Notes under the pieces: model-generated
What the model was told of the DNA's origin: nothing
What the model saw: the letters and a program-made list of their open reading frames with translations, nothing else
The model's database searches: none
Made by a program: the position numbers and the translations under genes
Shown: in pieces, positions 43,575 to 53,307 of the stretch
Layout of the letters: every line of letters starts with the position of its first letter
How positions within the stretch are numbered: position 1 is the first letter of the stretch
Source: Mycolicibacterium xanthum
Lineage (GTDB): Bacteria > Actinomycetota > Actinomycetes > Mycobacteriales > Mycobacteriaceae
Reading direction: 5' to 3'
NCBI RefSeq assembly: GCF_019710635.1
Contig: NZ_JAIFZS010000044.1
Coordinates: forward strand, 1-64,000
Length of the DNA: 64,000 nt

Positions 43575-44558
43575 TCAGCGATTGACGTCGACAACGATGC
43601 GGCCGCGCACCGTGCCGTCCATGAGTTGACCCGCGGCATCGATAGCGTCCTTCAGAGCGACCTCTTCGACGATCGACTCGAGCACCGCCGGATCCATGTC
43701 GTCCGACAGGCGTTTCCACGCCGCCATCCGCGGCTCCTTGGGCGCCATCACGCTGTCGATTCCGAGCAGCGAAACACCGCGCAGGATGAACGGAGCAACG
43801 CTGGCCGGAAAATCCATGCCCTGGGCCAGACCACAGGCGGCAACCGCGCCGCGATAGCGGGTCTGGGCGCACGCGTTCGCCAGGGTATGGCTGCCCACGG
43901 CGTCGACCACGCCGGCCCACCGTTCCTTCTGTAGCGGCTTGCCCCGTTCGGCGAACTCCGCACGATCCAAGATCGTGCCGGCGCCGAGTTGCTGCAGATA
44001 GTCGGCCTCCGAGGACTTCCCGGTCACCGCGGCCACCTTGAACCCGGCCTTGGCCAGCAACGCGATCGCGATGCTGCCCACGCCACCGGTGGCCCCGGTC
44101 ACCAGGACCTCACCCTGATCGGGACGCACCCCGTGAGCCAGCAGCGCGTCCACACACAGGCTCGCCGTATAGCCGGCGGTGCCGATCGACATCGCCTGCT
44201 TGGTGGTGAAGTTCGACGGAAGCGGCACCAGCCAGTCGCCGTTGAGCCGGGCCCGCTGGGCGAAGCCGCCCCAATGCGTCTCCCCCACTCCCCAGCCGTT
44301 GAGCACGACGCGGTCGCCCTTCTGCCAATCCGCGTGTGTGCTGTCGGTGACCACGCCCGCAAGATCGATGCCGGGCACCATGGGGAACTTACGCACCACC
44401 GGCGACTTGCCGGTGATGGCCAGGCCGTCCTTGAAATTGAGCGTCGAGTACTCCACGTCGACGGTGACGTCACCGTCTGGGAGTTGGGTCTCCTCGAGGT
44501 CGGTGACTCCAACCGTCTGGCCGTCGTCGTTCTTCTCGATCAGGATTGCCGAAAACAT
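43575..44558 (-). CDS. MDR-family acrylyl-CoA reductase-like (AcuI/YhdH)
   Basis: 327-aa zinc-free medium-chain reductase of the YhdH/AcuI group. [14 protein letters not shown] and [13 protein letters not shown] mark the N-terminal GroES-like domain, and [18 protein letters not shown] (near residue 150) is the NADPH-binding motif. [14 protein letters not shown] is typical of AcuI, which reduces acryloyl-CoA to propionyl-CoA. In this operon it may reduce a short enoyl-CoA released at a late step. ATG 44558 follows GGAG; longer frames have no support. Confidence 0.87.
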   Translation of the reverse strand: MFSAILIEKNDDGQTVGVTDLEETQLPDGDVTVDVEYSTLNFKDGLAITGKSPVVRKFPMVPGIDLAGVVTDSTHADWQKGDRVVLNGWGVGETHWGGFAQRARLNGDWLVPLPSNFTTKQAMSIGTAGYTASLCVDALLAHGVRPDQGEVLVTGATGGVGSIAIALLAKAGFKVAAVTGKSSEADYLQQLGAGTILDRAEFAERGKPLQKERWAGVVDAVGSHTLANACAQTRYRGAVAACGLAQGMDFPASVAPFILRGVSLLGIDSVMAPKEPRMAAWKRLSDDMDPAVLESIVEEVALKDAIDAAGQLMDGTVRGRIVVDVNR

Positions 44559-44580
44559 CAGTGAATGACTCCTTTCGGGC

Positions 44581-46017
44581 CTATGAAGTAACCGTTTCCG
44601 GTCCGTAGCCCAGTGCCGCCTTGGTCTCCAAGAACTCGCCGAGGCCGAACGCTCCCCACTCGCGCCCGTTGCCGCTGCGCTTGTAGCCGCCGAACGGCGC
44701 GTTGAGGTCAAAGCCGTGGTTGATGCCGATGGAACCAGCGCGGATTCGCCGGGCCACCGAACGGGCCAGGTCCAGATCGGCTCCCGACACATAGCCGGCC
44801 AGGCCGTACTCGGTGTCGTTGGCGATCTCGAGAGCTTGGTCGAGATCGTCATAGCCCAGGATGCACAACACCGGCCCGAAGATCTCCTCGCGCGCGATCG
44901 TCATGTCGTTGGTGACGTTGGCGAACACCGTCGGCTTGACGTAGTACCCGGCGTCCAAGCCGTCGGGCCTGCCGGGTCCGCCCACGACCACGGTCGCGCC
45001 CTCGTCGATACCGGTCTGGATCAGACGCTGGATCTTGTCGAACTGCACCTGAGACGCCACAGGGCCGATCGCCCGCTTGTTGTCGGGATCACCGACCACG
45101 ACATTCTCACCGACCTGGCGGGCCACACCGATTGCCTCGTCCATGCGGGAGTTCGGCACCAGCATTCGTGAGGGCGCATTGCAGCTCTGCCCGCTGTTGG
45201 TCATCATCGTGATCACGCCCGCCGTCACACTCTTGGCGAAGTCCTCGTCGTCGAGCACGATGTTCGGGCTCTTGCCACCCAATTCCTGGCTGACCCGCTT
45301 GACGGTCGGCGCCGCGTTGCGCGCGACCTCGATGCCGGCCCGGGTCGATCCGGTGAATGACACCATGTCGACGTCGGGGTGGCTGGACAGTGCTGTGCCG
45401 ACGCCCGGACCGTCCCCGAAGACCATGTTGTAGACCCCGGCGGGAACCCCTGCGGCGTCGATGATCTCGGTGAGGATCTGCCCCGAGTAGGGGGCCACCT
45501 CGGACGGCTTGAGCACCATGGTGCACCCGGCCGCCATCGCCGGGAACACCTTGCAGGCGATCTGGTTGATCGGCCAGTTCCACGGAGTGATCAGACCGCA
45601 CACCCCGATCGGCTCCTTGACCACCAGCGTGCTGCCGAGGATCTCCTCGAACTGGAAGTTCTTCAGCACGTCGATGGTGGTGGCGAGATGACCGGCGCCC
45701 ATCGCCACGTGCGGGCCCGCCGCCAGCGCCAGCGGCGCACCCATCTCCTCGTTGACCGCTTCGGCCAGATCCGTCGAACGCTTCTGGTATTCGACCTGGA
45801 TCGCCTGCAGCACGTCGAGACGTTCCTCGCGGCTGGTCTGCGACCAGGTGCCGAACGCCTTGCGCGCCGCCTTGACCGCCTTGTCGACGTCGGCGGCCGT
45901 GCCCAGGGCGATCCTGCCGGACACCTGTTCGGTGGTCGGGTTGTCGACGTCGAGCGTCTTGGGCTCGACCGGATCGACCCACTGACCGTCGATGTAGAAC
46001 TTCAGATATTCACGCAT
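44581..46017 (-). CDS. NAD(P)-dependent aldehyde dehydrogenase
   Basis: 478-aa ALDH. Visible: TPWNWPINQ (cofactor/active-site Asn), [13 protein letters not shown] (Rossmann), the general-base Glu in [14 protein letters not shown], the nucleophile Cys in [12 protein letters not shown], and [10 protein letters not shown]. It oxidises an aldehyde to the acid. Directly upstream is a ThDP-dependent enzyme whose relatives release aldehydes, so the two could act in sequence. ATG 46017 begins [13 protein letters not shown], the usual ALDH start. Confidence 0.93.
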   Translation of the reverse strand: MREYLKFYIDGQWVDPVEPKTLDVDNPTTEQVSGRIALGTAADVDKAVKAARKAFGTWSQTSREERLDVLQAIQVEYQKRSTDLAEAVNEEMGAPLALAAGPHVAMGAGHLATTIDVLKNFQFEEILGSTLVVKEPIGVCGLITPWNWPINQIACKVFPAMAAGCTMVLKPSEVAPYSGQILTEIIDAAGVPAGVYNMVFGDGPGVGTALSSHPDVDMVSFTGSTRAGIEVARNAAPTVKRVSQELGGKSPNIVLDDEDFAKSVTAGVITMMTNSGQSCNAPSRMLVPNSRMDEAIGVARQVGENVVVGDPDNKRAIGPVASQVQFDKIQRLIQTGIDEGATVVVGGPGRPDGLDAGYYVKPTVFANVTNDMTIAREEIFGPVLCILGYDDLDQALEIANDTEYGLAGYVSGADLDLARSVARRIRAGSIGINHGFDLNAPFGGYKRSGNGREWGAFGLGEFLETKAALGYGPETVTS

Positions 46018-46058
46018 GGGTGCCTCTCCATTCTTTAGGTCCTCGCAGCTCCATGGTC

Positions 46059-47774
46059 CTACTGGGTACCTTCTGCATACCAGGTCCGGAATCGGTCGTA
46101 CTTGGGCATCTCCTCGGAGTTCGCCTTCGGGTCGATGCAGACGTGCACGACGGCGGCCTTGCCGCTGGCGTAGGCCCGCTTGATGGCCGGGCCTATCTCG
46201 TCCTCCTTCTCGACATATTCGCCGTGGCAGCCGAAGCCCTCGGCGATCTTGTCCATCCGGACGTCCTTGCTCCAGTGCACGCCCGGCTGCGGGGACGGCT
46301 GCTCGAACGTGCGCTTGTACACCCCCACCTCCAGGCCCCACTGGTGGTCGACACCCACCACGCACACCAGCGGAAGGTTCTGCCGTGCAGCGGTTTCCAG
46401 TTCGGCGATGTGAAACAGGAACGCCGAATCGCTGGTCAGCAGCATGACCGGGCGCTTGCCGCCCTCGGCGACCGAGGCCCCGACCGCGTACGGCAGACCG
46501 GTGCCGAGATGGCCGAAGTTCTGGTTCCAGATCACGTCGCGTGGCTTGGTCTGCGAGTAGGTCCACTGGAAGATCACCGTGGCGCCACCGTCGCGCACCA
46601 TGATGCCGTCCTCGGTGAACTCGTCGAACGCCTTGGTCGCCTCCACCACGTAGCGCGCCGGGTGCACCGGGGTGCGTCCGCTCGGGGCCTCCTCGGCCAC
46701 CCGGGCCAACTCGGCGGCATCGGCCTCGATCAGGCGCTCGAGGTTGGCCGAGGGCGCGCGCGGGGTGTCCCGCAGCGCCTCGACGAGCTGCGGGACGACG
46801 CCACGCAGGTCGCCGACCAGCGGCACGTCGATCGGTCGGTTGACGCCGATCGCGGTGGGGTCCTGCTCGACGTACACCCATTTGCGGTTGGCGTCGCCCT
46901 CGGCCCAGTGCTGCGTGCGGCCGTAGTGCATCGGCTCACCGAGCTCGGTGCCCAGCGCGACGCACAGATCGGATTCCTCGACCGCCTGGTTGGCGGCCGG
47001 GGAGAACAGGTACGGGAACGTGCGGTCCTGCAGCCCCGGGATGAACGACGTGCCGCCGGAGGTCTGGATCACCGGGCAGGCCATCAGTTCGGCCAGCTCC
47101 TTGACCTCCTGCTGGGTGCGGGAGGTGTGCACGCCGTGACCGACCAGCAGAATCGGGCTCTTGGCCTCGCGGATCAGCTTCGCGGCCTCGGCCACCTCGC
47201 GGGCCCCGGCGCCCTGGTTCACCAGCCGGTAGCTCGACGGTTCCGGTGGTGCAGCGACATCCAGTTCCTCGAGGATGACGTGCGACGGGAACTCGACATA
47301 GGACGGGCCGGGGGTTCCCGACATCGCCCGGCGGATCGCCTCGTGGATGATCTCGTCGGTCTGATCGGCGTATTCGATGGAGCTGCTGTACTTGACCGAC
47401 GGTGCGAACAGCCCCTCCTGCTGCACGAACTGGATCCGGCCGCGGCGCACCCGGCGCTCGGTGACGCGCGCCCGCTGGCCGCCGAGGAAGATGACCGGCG
47501 AGTTCTCCACCAGTGCACACATCATCGCGCCGGCGATGTTGGCGACGCCCGGGCCCAGCGTCCCGATGCACAGCCCCGGCTTGCCGGTCATCCGGGACGC
47601 GGCCTCTGCCATGAAGCCCGCGGAGAGCTCGTGGTGCGGGGCCACCACCGACCAGCCACGGGCCTCGGCCTCGGTGAACATGTGCACGAAGTTCGGGTCG
47701 GGAATACCGAACAGCGTGTTGACTCCCTCGGCCTCGAACAGGTCGAGGATCCGCTTGTAGACGGGTACACCCAT
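46059..47774 (-). CDS. ThDP-dependent enzyme, acetolactate synthase / 2-hydroxyacyl-CoA lyase-like
   Basis: 571-aa three-domain ThDP enzyme. The N-terminal PYR domain has the cofactor-activating Glu in PHHELSAGFMAEAASR (near residue 50). The central domain carries SPILLVGHGVHTS, and the C-terminal PP domain has WNQNFGHLGTGLPYAVGAS. The usual GDG metal motif is replaced by LLTSDSAFLFHIAELET, keeping the Asp; the usual NN is VDH. The 2-hydroxyacyl-CoA lyase branch cleaves to formyl-CoA plus aldehyde, which would fit the adjacent aldehyde dehydrogenase; acetolactate-synthase-like chemistry is the alternative. ATG 47774 follows AAAGGGAAG. Confidence 0.8.
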   Translation of the reverse strand: MGVPVYKRILDLFEAEGVNTLFGIPDPNFVHMFTEAEARGWSVVAPHHELSAGFMAEAASRMTGKPGLCIGTLGPGVANIAGAMMCALVENSPVIFLGGQRARVTERRVRRGRIQFVQQEGLFAPSVKYSSSIEYADQTDEIIHEAIRRAMSGTPGPSYVEFPSHVILEELDVAAPPEPSSYRLVNQGAGAREVAEAAKLIREAKSPILLVGHGVHTSRTQQEVKELAELMACPVIQTSGGTSFIPGLQDRTFPYLFSPAANQAVEESDLCVALGTELGEPMHYGRTQHWAEGDANRKWVYVEQDPTAIGVNRPIDVPLVGDLRGVVPQLVEALRDTPRAPSANLERLIEADAAELARVAEEAPSGRTPVHPARYVVEATKAFDEFTEDGIMVRDGGATVIFQWTYSQTKPRDVIWNQNFGHLGTGLPYAVGASVAEGGKRPVMLLTSDSAFLFHIAELETAARQNLPLVCVVGVDHQWGLEVGVYKRTFEQPSPQPGVHWSKDVRMDKIAEGFGCHGEYVEKEDEIGPAIKRAYASGKAAVVHVCIDPKANSEEMPKYDRFRTWYAEGTQ

Positions 47775-47776
47775 GG

Positions 47777-48820
47777 TTACTTCCCTTTCATTGGGGTCAT
47801 CTGGTAACGCTGGTATCGCTGCGTCAACTTTTTTCGGTGTGCTGCAGGCGAACCGAACAGCGAGCGATTCAATGTGGCGCGTTTGAGGTAGGTGTGGATG
47901 CCGCTCTCCCACGTGTAGCCGATGCCGCCGTGCAGTTGCATGGCCTTGCCCGCGACGGCGACGGCGGCCGAGCTGGTGTAGGACTTGGCCATCGCGGCGG
48001 GGATGGCGGTGTCGGTGTTCTCGGGGCCCGCGGCGATCGCGGCGACGGCGTCGGCGACCAGTTGGCGGGAGACCTCGATGCCGACCAGCATGTCCGCACA
48101 GGCGTGCTTGACCGCCTGGAACGATCCGATCGGCCTGCCGAACTGGTGGCGCACCTTCAGGTAGGCGACGGTGGTCGAGAGCATCTGCTCGGCCAGACCC
48201 AGGCTGTCACAGGCGATCGCGACCGCCGCGCGGTCCAGTACCGCCGACACCGCGGCGTCGTGGCCGCCCGCAAAGCTCAGCACCGCGTCGGGGACGGCGC
48301 CGTCGGCGGTGACGGTGGCCAGTCGCCGGGTCTCGTCGACCACCGGCTGAGCCTGCACGGTCAGTTCGGCAGTGGGCGCGACCACCACACCGGCGGTGGT
48401 GGGCACCAACACCCGGTCGGCCCCAGCGGCGTCCGGCACGAATTCGGCACGCCCGGTGAGCCGTCCCGCGTCGACGGTGAAGTCACCGATCGCGACCGCG
48501 AGGCGGTGGGTCTCCGCGGCCGCGGCGCGCAGCAGTTCGTCGCGGGTCTCGCCTGGCTGCAGCGCATTGAGCAGGCCGACCGGCAACACGGCGCCACCGA
48601 GATAGCCGGTGGTGCCGGCCGCCCGGCCGATCTGGTCGAGCAGCACAGCGGTCTCGGTGAACGTCGCTCCCGCCCCGCCGAGATCCTCGGCGATCTCCAT
48701 ACCGACCCAGCCGGCGTCGACCAGCACCGGCCAAACCGCCTCGCGGTCCTTGGCCAGCAGATCGCCTGCCACCGAACGTAGTTCGTCGTGGAACTCGGCG
48801 AATTCGTCGTTACCCGTCAT
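47777..48820 (-). CDS. Acyl-CoA dehydrogenase, short subunit
   Basis: 347-aa acyl-CoA dehydrogenase-fold protein. The N-terminal helical domain includes DAGWVGMEIAEDLGGAGATFTETAVLLDQIG, the middle beta domain is degenerate, and the C-terminal has RHQFGRPIGSFQAVKHACADM and the family LHGGIGYTWE. It overlaps the preceding full-length dehydrogenase by one base (TGATG). Short/long adjacent pairs in mycobacteria form mixed alpha2beta2 enzymes with one FAD site per pair, and I infer the same here. Confidence 0.87.
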   Translation of the reverse strand: MTGNDEFAEFHDELRSVAGDLLAKDREAVWPVLVDAGWVGMEIAEDLGGAGATFTETAVLLDQIGRAAGTTGYLGGAVLPVGLLNALQPGETRDELLRAAAAETHRLAVAIGDFTVDAGRLTGRAEFVPDAAGADRVLVPTTAGVVVAPTAELTVQAQPVVDETRRLATVTADGAVPDAVLSFAGGHDAAVSAVLDRAAVAIACDSLGLAEQMLSTTVAYLKVRHQFGRPIGSFQAVKHACADMLVGIEVSRQLVADAVAAIAAGPENTDTAIPAAMAKSYTSSAAVAVAGKAMQLHGGIGYTWESGIHTYLKRATLNRSLFGSPAAHRKKLTQRYQRYQMTPMKGK

Positions 48821-50052
48821 CACGCCACGCTCGGTTCCCGCGGCAGCCCCAGCCCGCGTTCGGCGATGATGGTCCGCTGGATCTCGCTGGCACCACCCGG
48901 GATGGTCCACTCCCACGAGCCGATGAAATCCAGCACCCAGGAGCCGGACTCCCAGCCGCTGGACAGCGGTTTGGCCAGCACGGTGTGCGCGCCCGTTCCG
49001 CCGATCTCGGCGCCGAAGTCGGTGAGCCGCTGCAGCAACTCGCTGTAGTACAGCTTGACGATCGACGCGTCGGCCGGTCCGTCGGCGCCCTTCTCGACCA
49101 CCCGCCTGCACATTCCGCGCAGGCCGGCGATCTCGATCTCGAACTGCGCCAGCCGGTCCGCAACGACCGGATCGTCGGTGGGTGCGGCTTCCACCAGCCA
49201 CCGGAAGCCGGCGTTGCCGAGTCGTTCGGCCAGCTCCAGCATCGTCATCCCGCGTTCGGCGCCGAGGGTGGCCTGGGCAACCTGCCAGCCTGCGTTCTCT
49301 TGGCCGACCAGGTTCGCCGCGGGGACGACGACGTCGTCGAGGAAGATCTCGCAGAAATGCGAGTCGCCGATGGCATTGCGGATCGGCCGCACCTCGATGC
49401 CAGGGGATGTCATGTCCAGCAGGAAATACGAGATGCCCTTGCGCTTGGGCGCCTCCGGGTCGGTGCGGGCCAGCAGCAGGCACCAGTCGGCGTGCAGACC
49501 CCCACTGGCCCAAAGCTTCTGGCCGCTGACGACGAAGTCGTCGCCGACCCGGCGTGCGGTGGTGCGCAGCGACGCCAGATCCGACCCGGCCTCCGGCTCT
49601 GAGAAGCCCTGCACCCAGATCTCGCCGTCCAGGATCGCGGGCAGATGGCGCTGTCGTTGCTCATCGGTGCCCGCGACGAGCAGGGTCGATGCGGCGTGGT
49701 GGATGCCGACGAAGGCCAGCACCAGCCGCGGCGCGTCATGCGCCGCCAGCTCCTGGTACAGCACAACCTGTTCGGCGACCGAAAGGGCCGGAGCTGCCGG
49801 ATCCACTCCTCGCGTGCGCGCCCCGCCGGCCCATTCCGCGGGCCAGTGCGGCACCGCGAACCCGGCGCTGTGCAGCTCGGCGAACCACTGCTTCTGGAAG
49901 CGGACGAACTCCGCGTCGGTCACCCCGGTCTGCGACGCCCGCCAGTCCGGCGGGACGTGCTCGGCGCACCAGGCCCGCACCTCTCGCCGAAACCGACCCA
50001 GTTCGCGAGAATCCGTCGACGACTCGACCACTTCTTCGGTCTCGCCCGTCAT
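48820..50052 (-). CDS. Acyl-CoA dehydrogenase, full-length
   Basis: 410-aa acyl-CoA dehydrogenase. VQGFSEPEAGSDLASLRTTA (FAD and substrate loop), WASGGLHADWCLLLARTD, a C-terminal GGTGAHTVL and WTIPGGASEIQRTIIAERGLGLPRE are the usual signatures. It introduces a C2-C3 double bond into an acyl-CoA and passes electrons to ETF. Probably pairs with the shorter protein encoded right after it. Its ATG overlaps the previous stop by 4 bases. Confidence 0.9.
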   Translation of the reverse strand: MTGETEEVVESSTDSRELGRFRREVRAWCAEHVPPDWRASQTGVTDAEFVRFQKQWFAELHSAGFAVPHWPAEWAGGARTRGVDPAAPALSVAEQVVLYQELAAHDAPRLVLAFVGIHHAASTLLVAGTDEQRQRHLPAILDGEIWVQGFSEPEAGSDLASLRTTARRVGDDFVVSGQKLWASGGLHADWCLLLARTDPEAPKRKGISYFLLDMTSPGIEVRPIRNAIGDSHFCEIFLDDVVVPAANLVGQENAGWQVAQATLGAERGMTMLELAERLGNAGFRWLVEAAPTDDPVVADRLAQFEIEIAGLRGMCRRVVEKGADGPADASIVKLYYSELLQRLTDFGAEIGGTGAHTVLAKPLSSGWESGSWVLDFIGSWEWTIPGGASEIQRTIIAERGLGLPREPSVA

Positions 50053-50966
50053 GAGAACAGCCCCGTCAGCCCGCGCGCGCCGGCCACGCGGGTGAGATGC
50101 TCACGCGTCGCGGACAACCCGAACGGCAGCCGGCGCAGCGGCTGGCTGTACCGCGACAGCCAGGACAGTGTGGTCTCGTCGCAGAAGCCCACCGCGCCGT
50201 GCAGCTGATGACACACCCGGAACACCACATCGGCGGCTTCGATGGCCGACATCCGCAGCGCCAGGGCGTCCTCGACGGCCTCGGGCCGATCGGTGGCGAC
50301 GCTCCACAGCGCGTGCTTGGCCAGGATGTCGAGCCCGCTGCGCTCCACCTCGGCGTCGGTGAGCTGGAACTGCACCCCCTGGAAGGCCGACAACGCCTGG
50401 CCGAACTGCTTGCGCAGGCTGACATGCGCGACGGTCAGCTCCAGGGCACGGTCGAGCATCCCGAGCAGCGTCCAGCACGGCAGCACGAGGCCCAGCGCCA
50501 CATCCCGGGCGCCGGCCTCGTCGAGCGGCGACTGCTCGAGTTCGACCACGAAGCCCGGTCCCGGGTCGCTCTGACCGCTGACCAGCGCTCGGCTACCGCC
50601 GACCGTCACGGTGGCCCAACGCTTGTCGATTCCGGCCACCGGCGCGGCCGGCCGTGCGCCGCCGACGACGATCAGCCCGTCGACGTCGAGGTCGGTCGGC
50701 TTGGCCAGCAACTCGGCCAGCGGATACGGCACCGCCCAGTGGCCGGCGCTGCGGCACAGCGCGGCGGCGGCCTCCAGCCCGTCGGCGTCCGTGCGGGGGT
50801 CGAGGTCCCAGGCGCCGAGTTCGGCGAGCACCGGGGCCACCAGTGGCTCCCTGGTGTCCGGCGCGGCCTCGGCCCGCTCGACCAGCCGGTCACCACCGGC
50901 GGCCTCGAAGGCCTGCCGGGCCTGACGGCCGTACTCCTGTGCGTCTTCGCTCAGATCGAGGATCAT
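50049..50966 (-). CDS. Acyl-CoA dehydrogenase, short subunit
   Basis: 305-aa, clearly shorter than the 380-410 aa of catalytic family members. The N-terminal helices and middle domain are reduced, while the C-terminal helical bundle (HVSLRKQFGQALSAFQGVQFQLTD, VCHQLHGAVGFCDETTLSWLSRYSQPLR) is intact. Such proteins lack a complete active site and partner the neighbouring full-length enzyme. It overlaps the 391-aa gene by 4 bases (ATGA) and the 410-aa gene by 4 bases. Confidence 0.87.
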   Translation of the reverse strand: MILDLSEDAQEYGRQARQAFEAAGGDRLVERAEAAPDTREPLVAPVLAELGAWDLDPRTDADGLEAAAALCRSAGHWAVPYPLAELLAKPTDLDVDGLIVVGGARPAAPVAGIDKRWATVTVGGSRALVSGQSDPGPGFVVELEQSPLDEAGARDVALGLVLPCWTLLGMLDRALELTVAHVSLRKQFGQALSAFQGVQFQLTDAEVERSGLDILAKHALWSVATDRPEAVEDALALRMSAIEAADVVFRVCHQLHGAVGFCDETTLSWLSRYSQPLRRLPFGLSATREHLTRVAGARGLTGLFS

Positions 50967-52138
50967 CGGGAACCGCCCTTGATCATCGATCGCGACAACA
51001 GGATCCGTTGCATCTCAATGCTTCCCGACGACACGGTGGCGGCCTGCGAGTAGCGCCAGTGGTCCTCGACCTCGCCGAGGAACCACGCCGCCCGCGGATC
51101 GGTGTGCACGACCTCGGCGGCGATGTCCATCAGAACCTCGGCACTGTCCTGGTCCAGCTTGGTGACCGCGATGCGGTATGCCGCGGCGTCGCCGGGGCTG
51201 ACCTGGCCGCCGGCCTGCGAGGCGACGACGCGGTAGGCCAGCAGTCGGGCCCGGCGGCAGTGCGTCAGCATCCGGACCCAGCGTCCGCGAAGCTCTTCCG
51301 AGACGTCGTCCCACCTCTCGCCCAGCACCGAGGGCGCGGCCGCCAGCAGACGTTCGCAGCGCGCGTAGCGCGCGATGCCGACCCGTTCGAACGCCATCAC
51401 GTCCTGCACGATCGACCACCCCTGATCGACCGTGCCGAGCACGTCGGCGTCGGTGGCCCGCAGGTTGTCGAAGAACACCTCGTTGAGGTGGTGCGGCCCC
51501 AGCATGGTGTCGATCGGGCGAACCGTGATCGCCGGATCGTCCATCGGCACCAGGAAGATCGTCAGTCCCTGCTGCTTCTTCTGGGTGGCGCCCTCCCCCA
51601 CCCGCGACGTGCGGGCGAGCAGGAAGCACCACTGCGCCATCGTCGCGTAGGACGTCCAGATCTTCTGGCCGTTGACCAGCCAGCCGTTGCCGTCCTCGGC
51701 ACGCCGGGCCGTCGTGCGCAGCGAGGCCAGGTCCGAACCGGCCTCCGGCTCGGAGAAACCCTGACACCAGATCACCTCGCCCGACGAGATCGGCGGCAGG
51801 TGCGTTTGCTGCTGTTCGGGCGTGCCGTGGCGCATGATGATCGGCCCGACCCAGTTGACCCCCATGTACTGCGCGCCGCGCGGCTCGTGGTGCGCCCACA
51901 TCTCCTCGCGGACCACCGTCTGCTCCCACACCGATGCCCCGCCGCCGCCGAACTCCTGGGGCCAGGCCAGGCACAGCATGTTGCGTTCGGCCAGCGTGCG
52001 GCAGAACCGCTGGGCGATCTCCAGATCGGCCGGGTCGTCGGTGAAGGCGCCCAGATAGTGATCCGGGACCTGCTCGTGCACCAGATCACGCAGTTCGCGG
52101 CGCAGATCGGCCGCGCGCTTGCCCATGTCGAAGTCCAC
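50963..52138 (-). CDS. Acyl-CoA dehydrogenase, full-length
   Basis: 391-aa acyl-CoA dehydrogenase. WCQGFSEPEAGSDLASLRTTARR binds FAD/substrate, and WLVNGQKIWTSYATMAQWCFLLART follows. The C-terminal RYSQAATVSSGSIEMQRILLSRSMIKG is typical of mycobacterial FadE proteins for bulky polycyclic substrates. First of four consecutive dehydrogenase genes. The adjoining 305-aa gene is its likely heteromeric partner. Stop of the CoA-transferase lies 2 bases upstream. Confidence 0.9.
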   Translation of the reverse strand: MDFDMGKRAADLRRELRDLVHEQVPDHYLGAFTDDPADLEIAQRFCRTLAERNMLCLAWPQEFGGGGASVWEQTVVREEMWAHHEPRGAQYMGVNWVGPIIMRHGTPEQQQTHLPPISSGEVIWCQGFSEPEAGSDLASLRTTARRAEDGNGWLVNGQKIWTSYATMAQWCFLLARTSRVGEGATQKKQQGLTIFLVPMDDPAITVRPIDTMLGPHHLNEVFFDNLRATDADVLGTVDQGWSIVQDVMAFERVGIARYARCERLLAAAPSVLGERWDDVSEELRGRWVRMLTHCRRARLLAYRVVASQAGGQVSPGDAAAYRIAVTKLDQDSAEVLMDIAAEVVHTDPRAAWFLGEVEDHWRYSQAATVSSGSIEMQRILLSRSMIKGGSR

Positions 52139-52140
52139 GG

Positions 52141-53307
52141 CTACACCGCCTCCCCGGATTCGACCGCTCCCAGGCCGAGTTCCTCGAGCACCGCATCGGT
52201 GTCCGCGCCCAATTCCGGTGCGGGGCCACGGACATGACCCGGGGTACGGGAGAACCAGATCGGCACACCGGGGAATCGCACCGGCCCGTACGCGGTGTCC
52301 ACCGTCTCGAACAGCCCGACCGCGTTCAGATGCGGATGATCGAACAGCGCATCCGGTGTGTTGATCGGCGCTGCGGGTATCTCGAGTTCACGGAACAGTG
52401 CCAGCCATTCCGCGGTGGTGCGCTCCTCGAGCGTCTTGGCCACCAGGCCGTAGACCGTGTCGATCTGGTGGGCGCGCTTCTCCAGCGTCGCGAACTCCTC
52501 GCTCGCCCAAGGTGGCTGCACCGCATCGATGAAGGAGTTCCAGTGCTTGTCGTTGTAGATCAGCGCCGCTATCTGGCCGTCAGCGGTCCGGTAGGGCCGG
52601 CGGTTGGGTGCGACGGTGCGCGGGTACACCGCAGGCCCCAGCGGCGGGTCGAACATGGCGCCGTTGGCGTGCTCCACCAACATGAATGCCGCCATCGTCT
52701 CGAACATGCTGACCTCGACCTCTTGGCCCTCCCCGGTGCGCTCGCGATGGAACAGCGCAATCATGGTGGCATAGAGCGCGGTCAGCCCGGCGACCTTGTC
52801 GGCCATGATCGTTCCGACGTAGTTGGCTTCCCCGGTCAGTTGTTCCTGGACCGCCGGGATGCCGCACTCGGCCTGGATCGTGTCGTCGTAGGCGGGCAGG
52901 TCCCGTTCCGGACCGCGCCGACCGTAGCCGTAGCAGTTGGTGTACACGATGCGGGGGTTCACCGACGCCACATTCTCGTAGTCGAAGCCGAGCTTGGCGA
53001 TGGCCTTGGCGCGCATCGAGTGGATGAACACGTCGGCGTCGGCGACCAGGGCGCGCAATGCGTGCCGGCCGGCGTCGGTGCGCAGGTCCAGCACGACGCT
53101 GCGCTTGCCGCGGTTGACGTTGACGAACACCCCGCTCATGCCCGGCGCCGGACCGACCGAGATGAACCGGGTGTTGTCCCCCTCGGGCGGTTCGACCTTG
53201 ATCACGTCGGCGCCCATGTCCGCCATGATCTGGGTGCAGTACGGTCCCATCACCATCGCCGTGAGGTCGACCACCCGCACGCCCGCCAACGGTCCGGTGT
53301 CACCCAT
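52141..53307 (-). CDS. Class III (CaiB/BaiF) CoA-transferase
   Basis: 388-aa family III CoA-transferase, which moves CoA from one acyl-CoA to another acid without ATP. LAGVRVVDLTAMVMGPYCTQIMADMGADVIKVEPPEGDNTR is the N-terminal signature. The catalytic Asp is expected in PAYDDTIQAECGI, and GEGQEVEVSMFETMAAFM is conserved. It probably activates the acid formed after ring opening or recycles CoA. ATG 53307 overlaps the SDR gene by 8 bases; longer frames run through that gene. Confidence 0.9.
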   Translation of the reverse strand: MGDTGPLAGVRVVDLTAMVMGPYCTQIMADMGADVIKVEPPEGDNTRFISVGPAPGMSGVFVNVNRGKRSVVLDLRTDAGRHALRALVADADVFIHSMRAKAIAKLGFDYENVASVNPRIVYTNCYGYGRRGPERDLPAYDDTIQAECGIPAVQEQLTGEANYVGTIMADKVAGLTALYATMIALFHRERTGEGQEVEVSMFETMAAFMLVEHANGAMFDPPLGPAVYPRTVAPNRRPYRTADGQIAALIYNDKHWNSFIDAVQPPWASEEFATLEKRAHQIDTVYGLVAKTLEERTTAEWLALFRELEIPAAPINTPDALFDHPHLNAVGLFETVDTAYGPVRFPGVPIWFSRTPGHVRGPAPELGADTDAVLEELGLGAVESGEAV

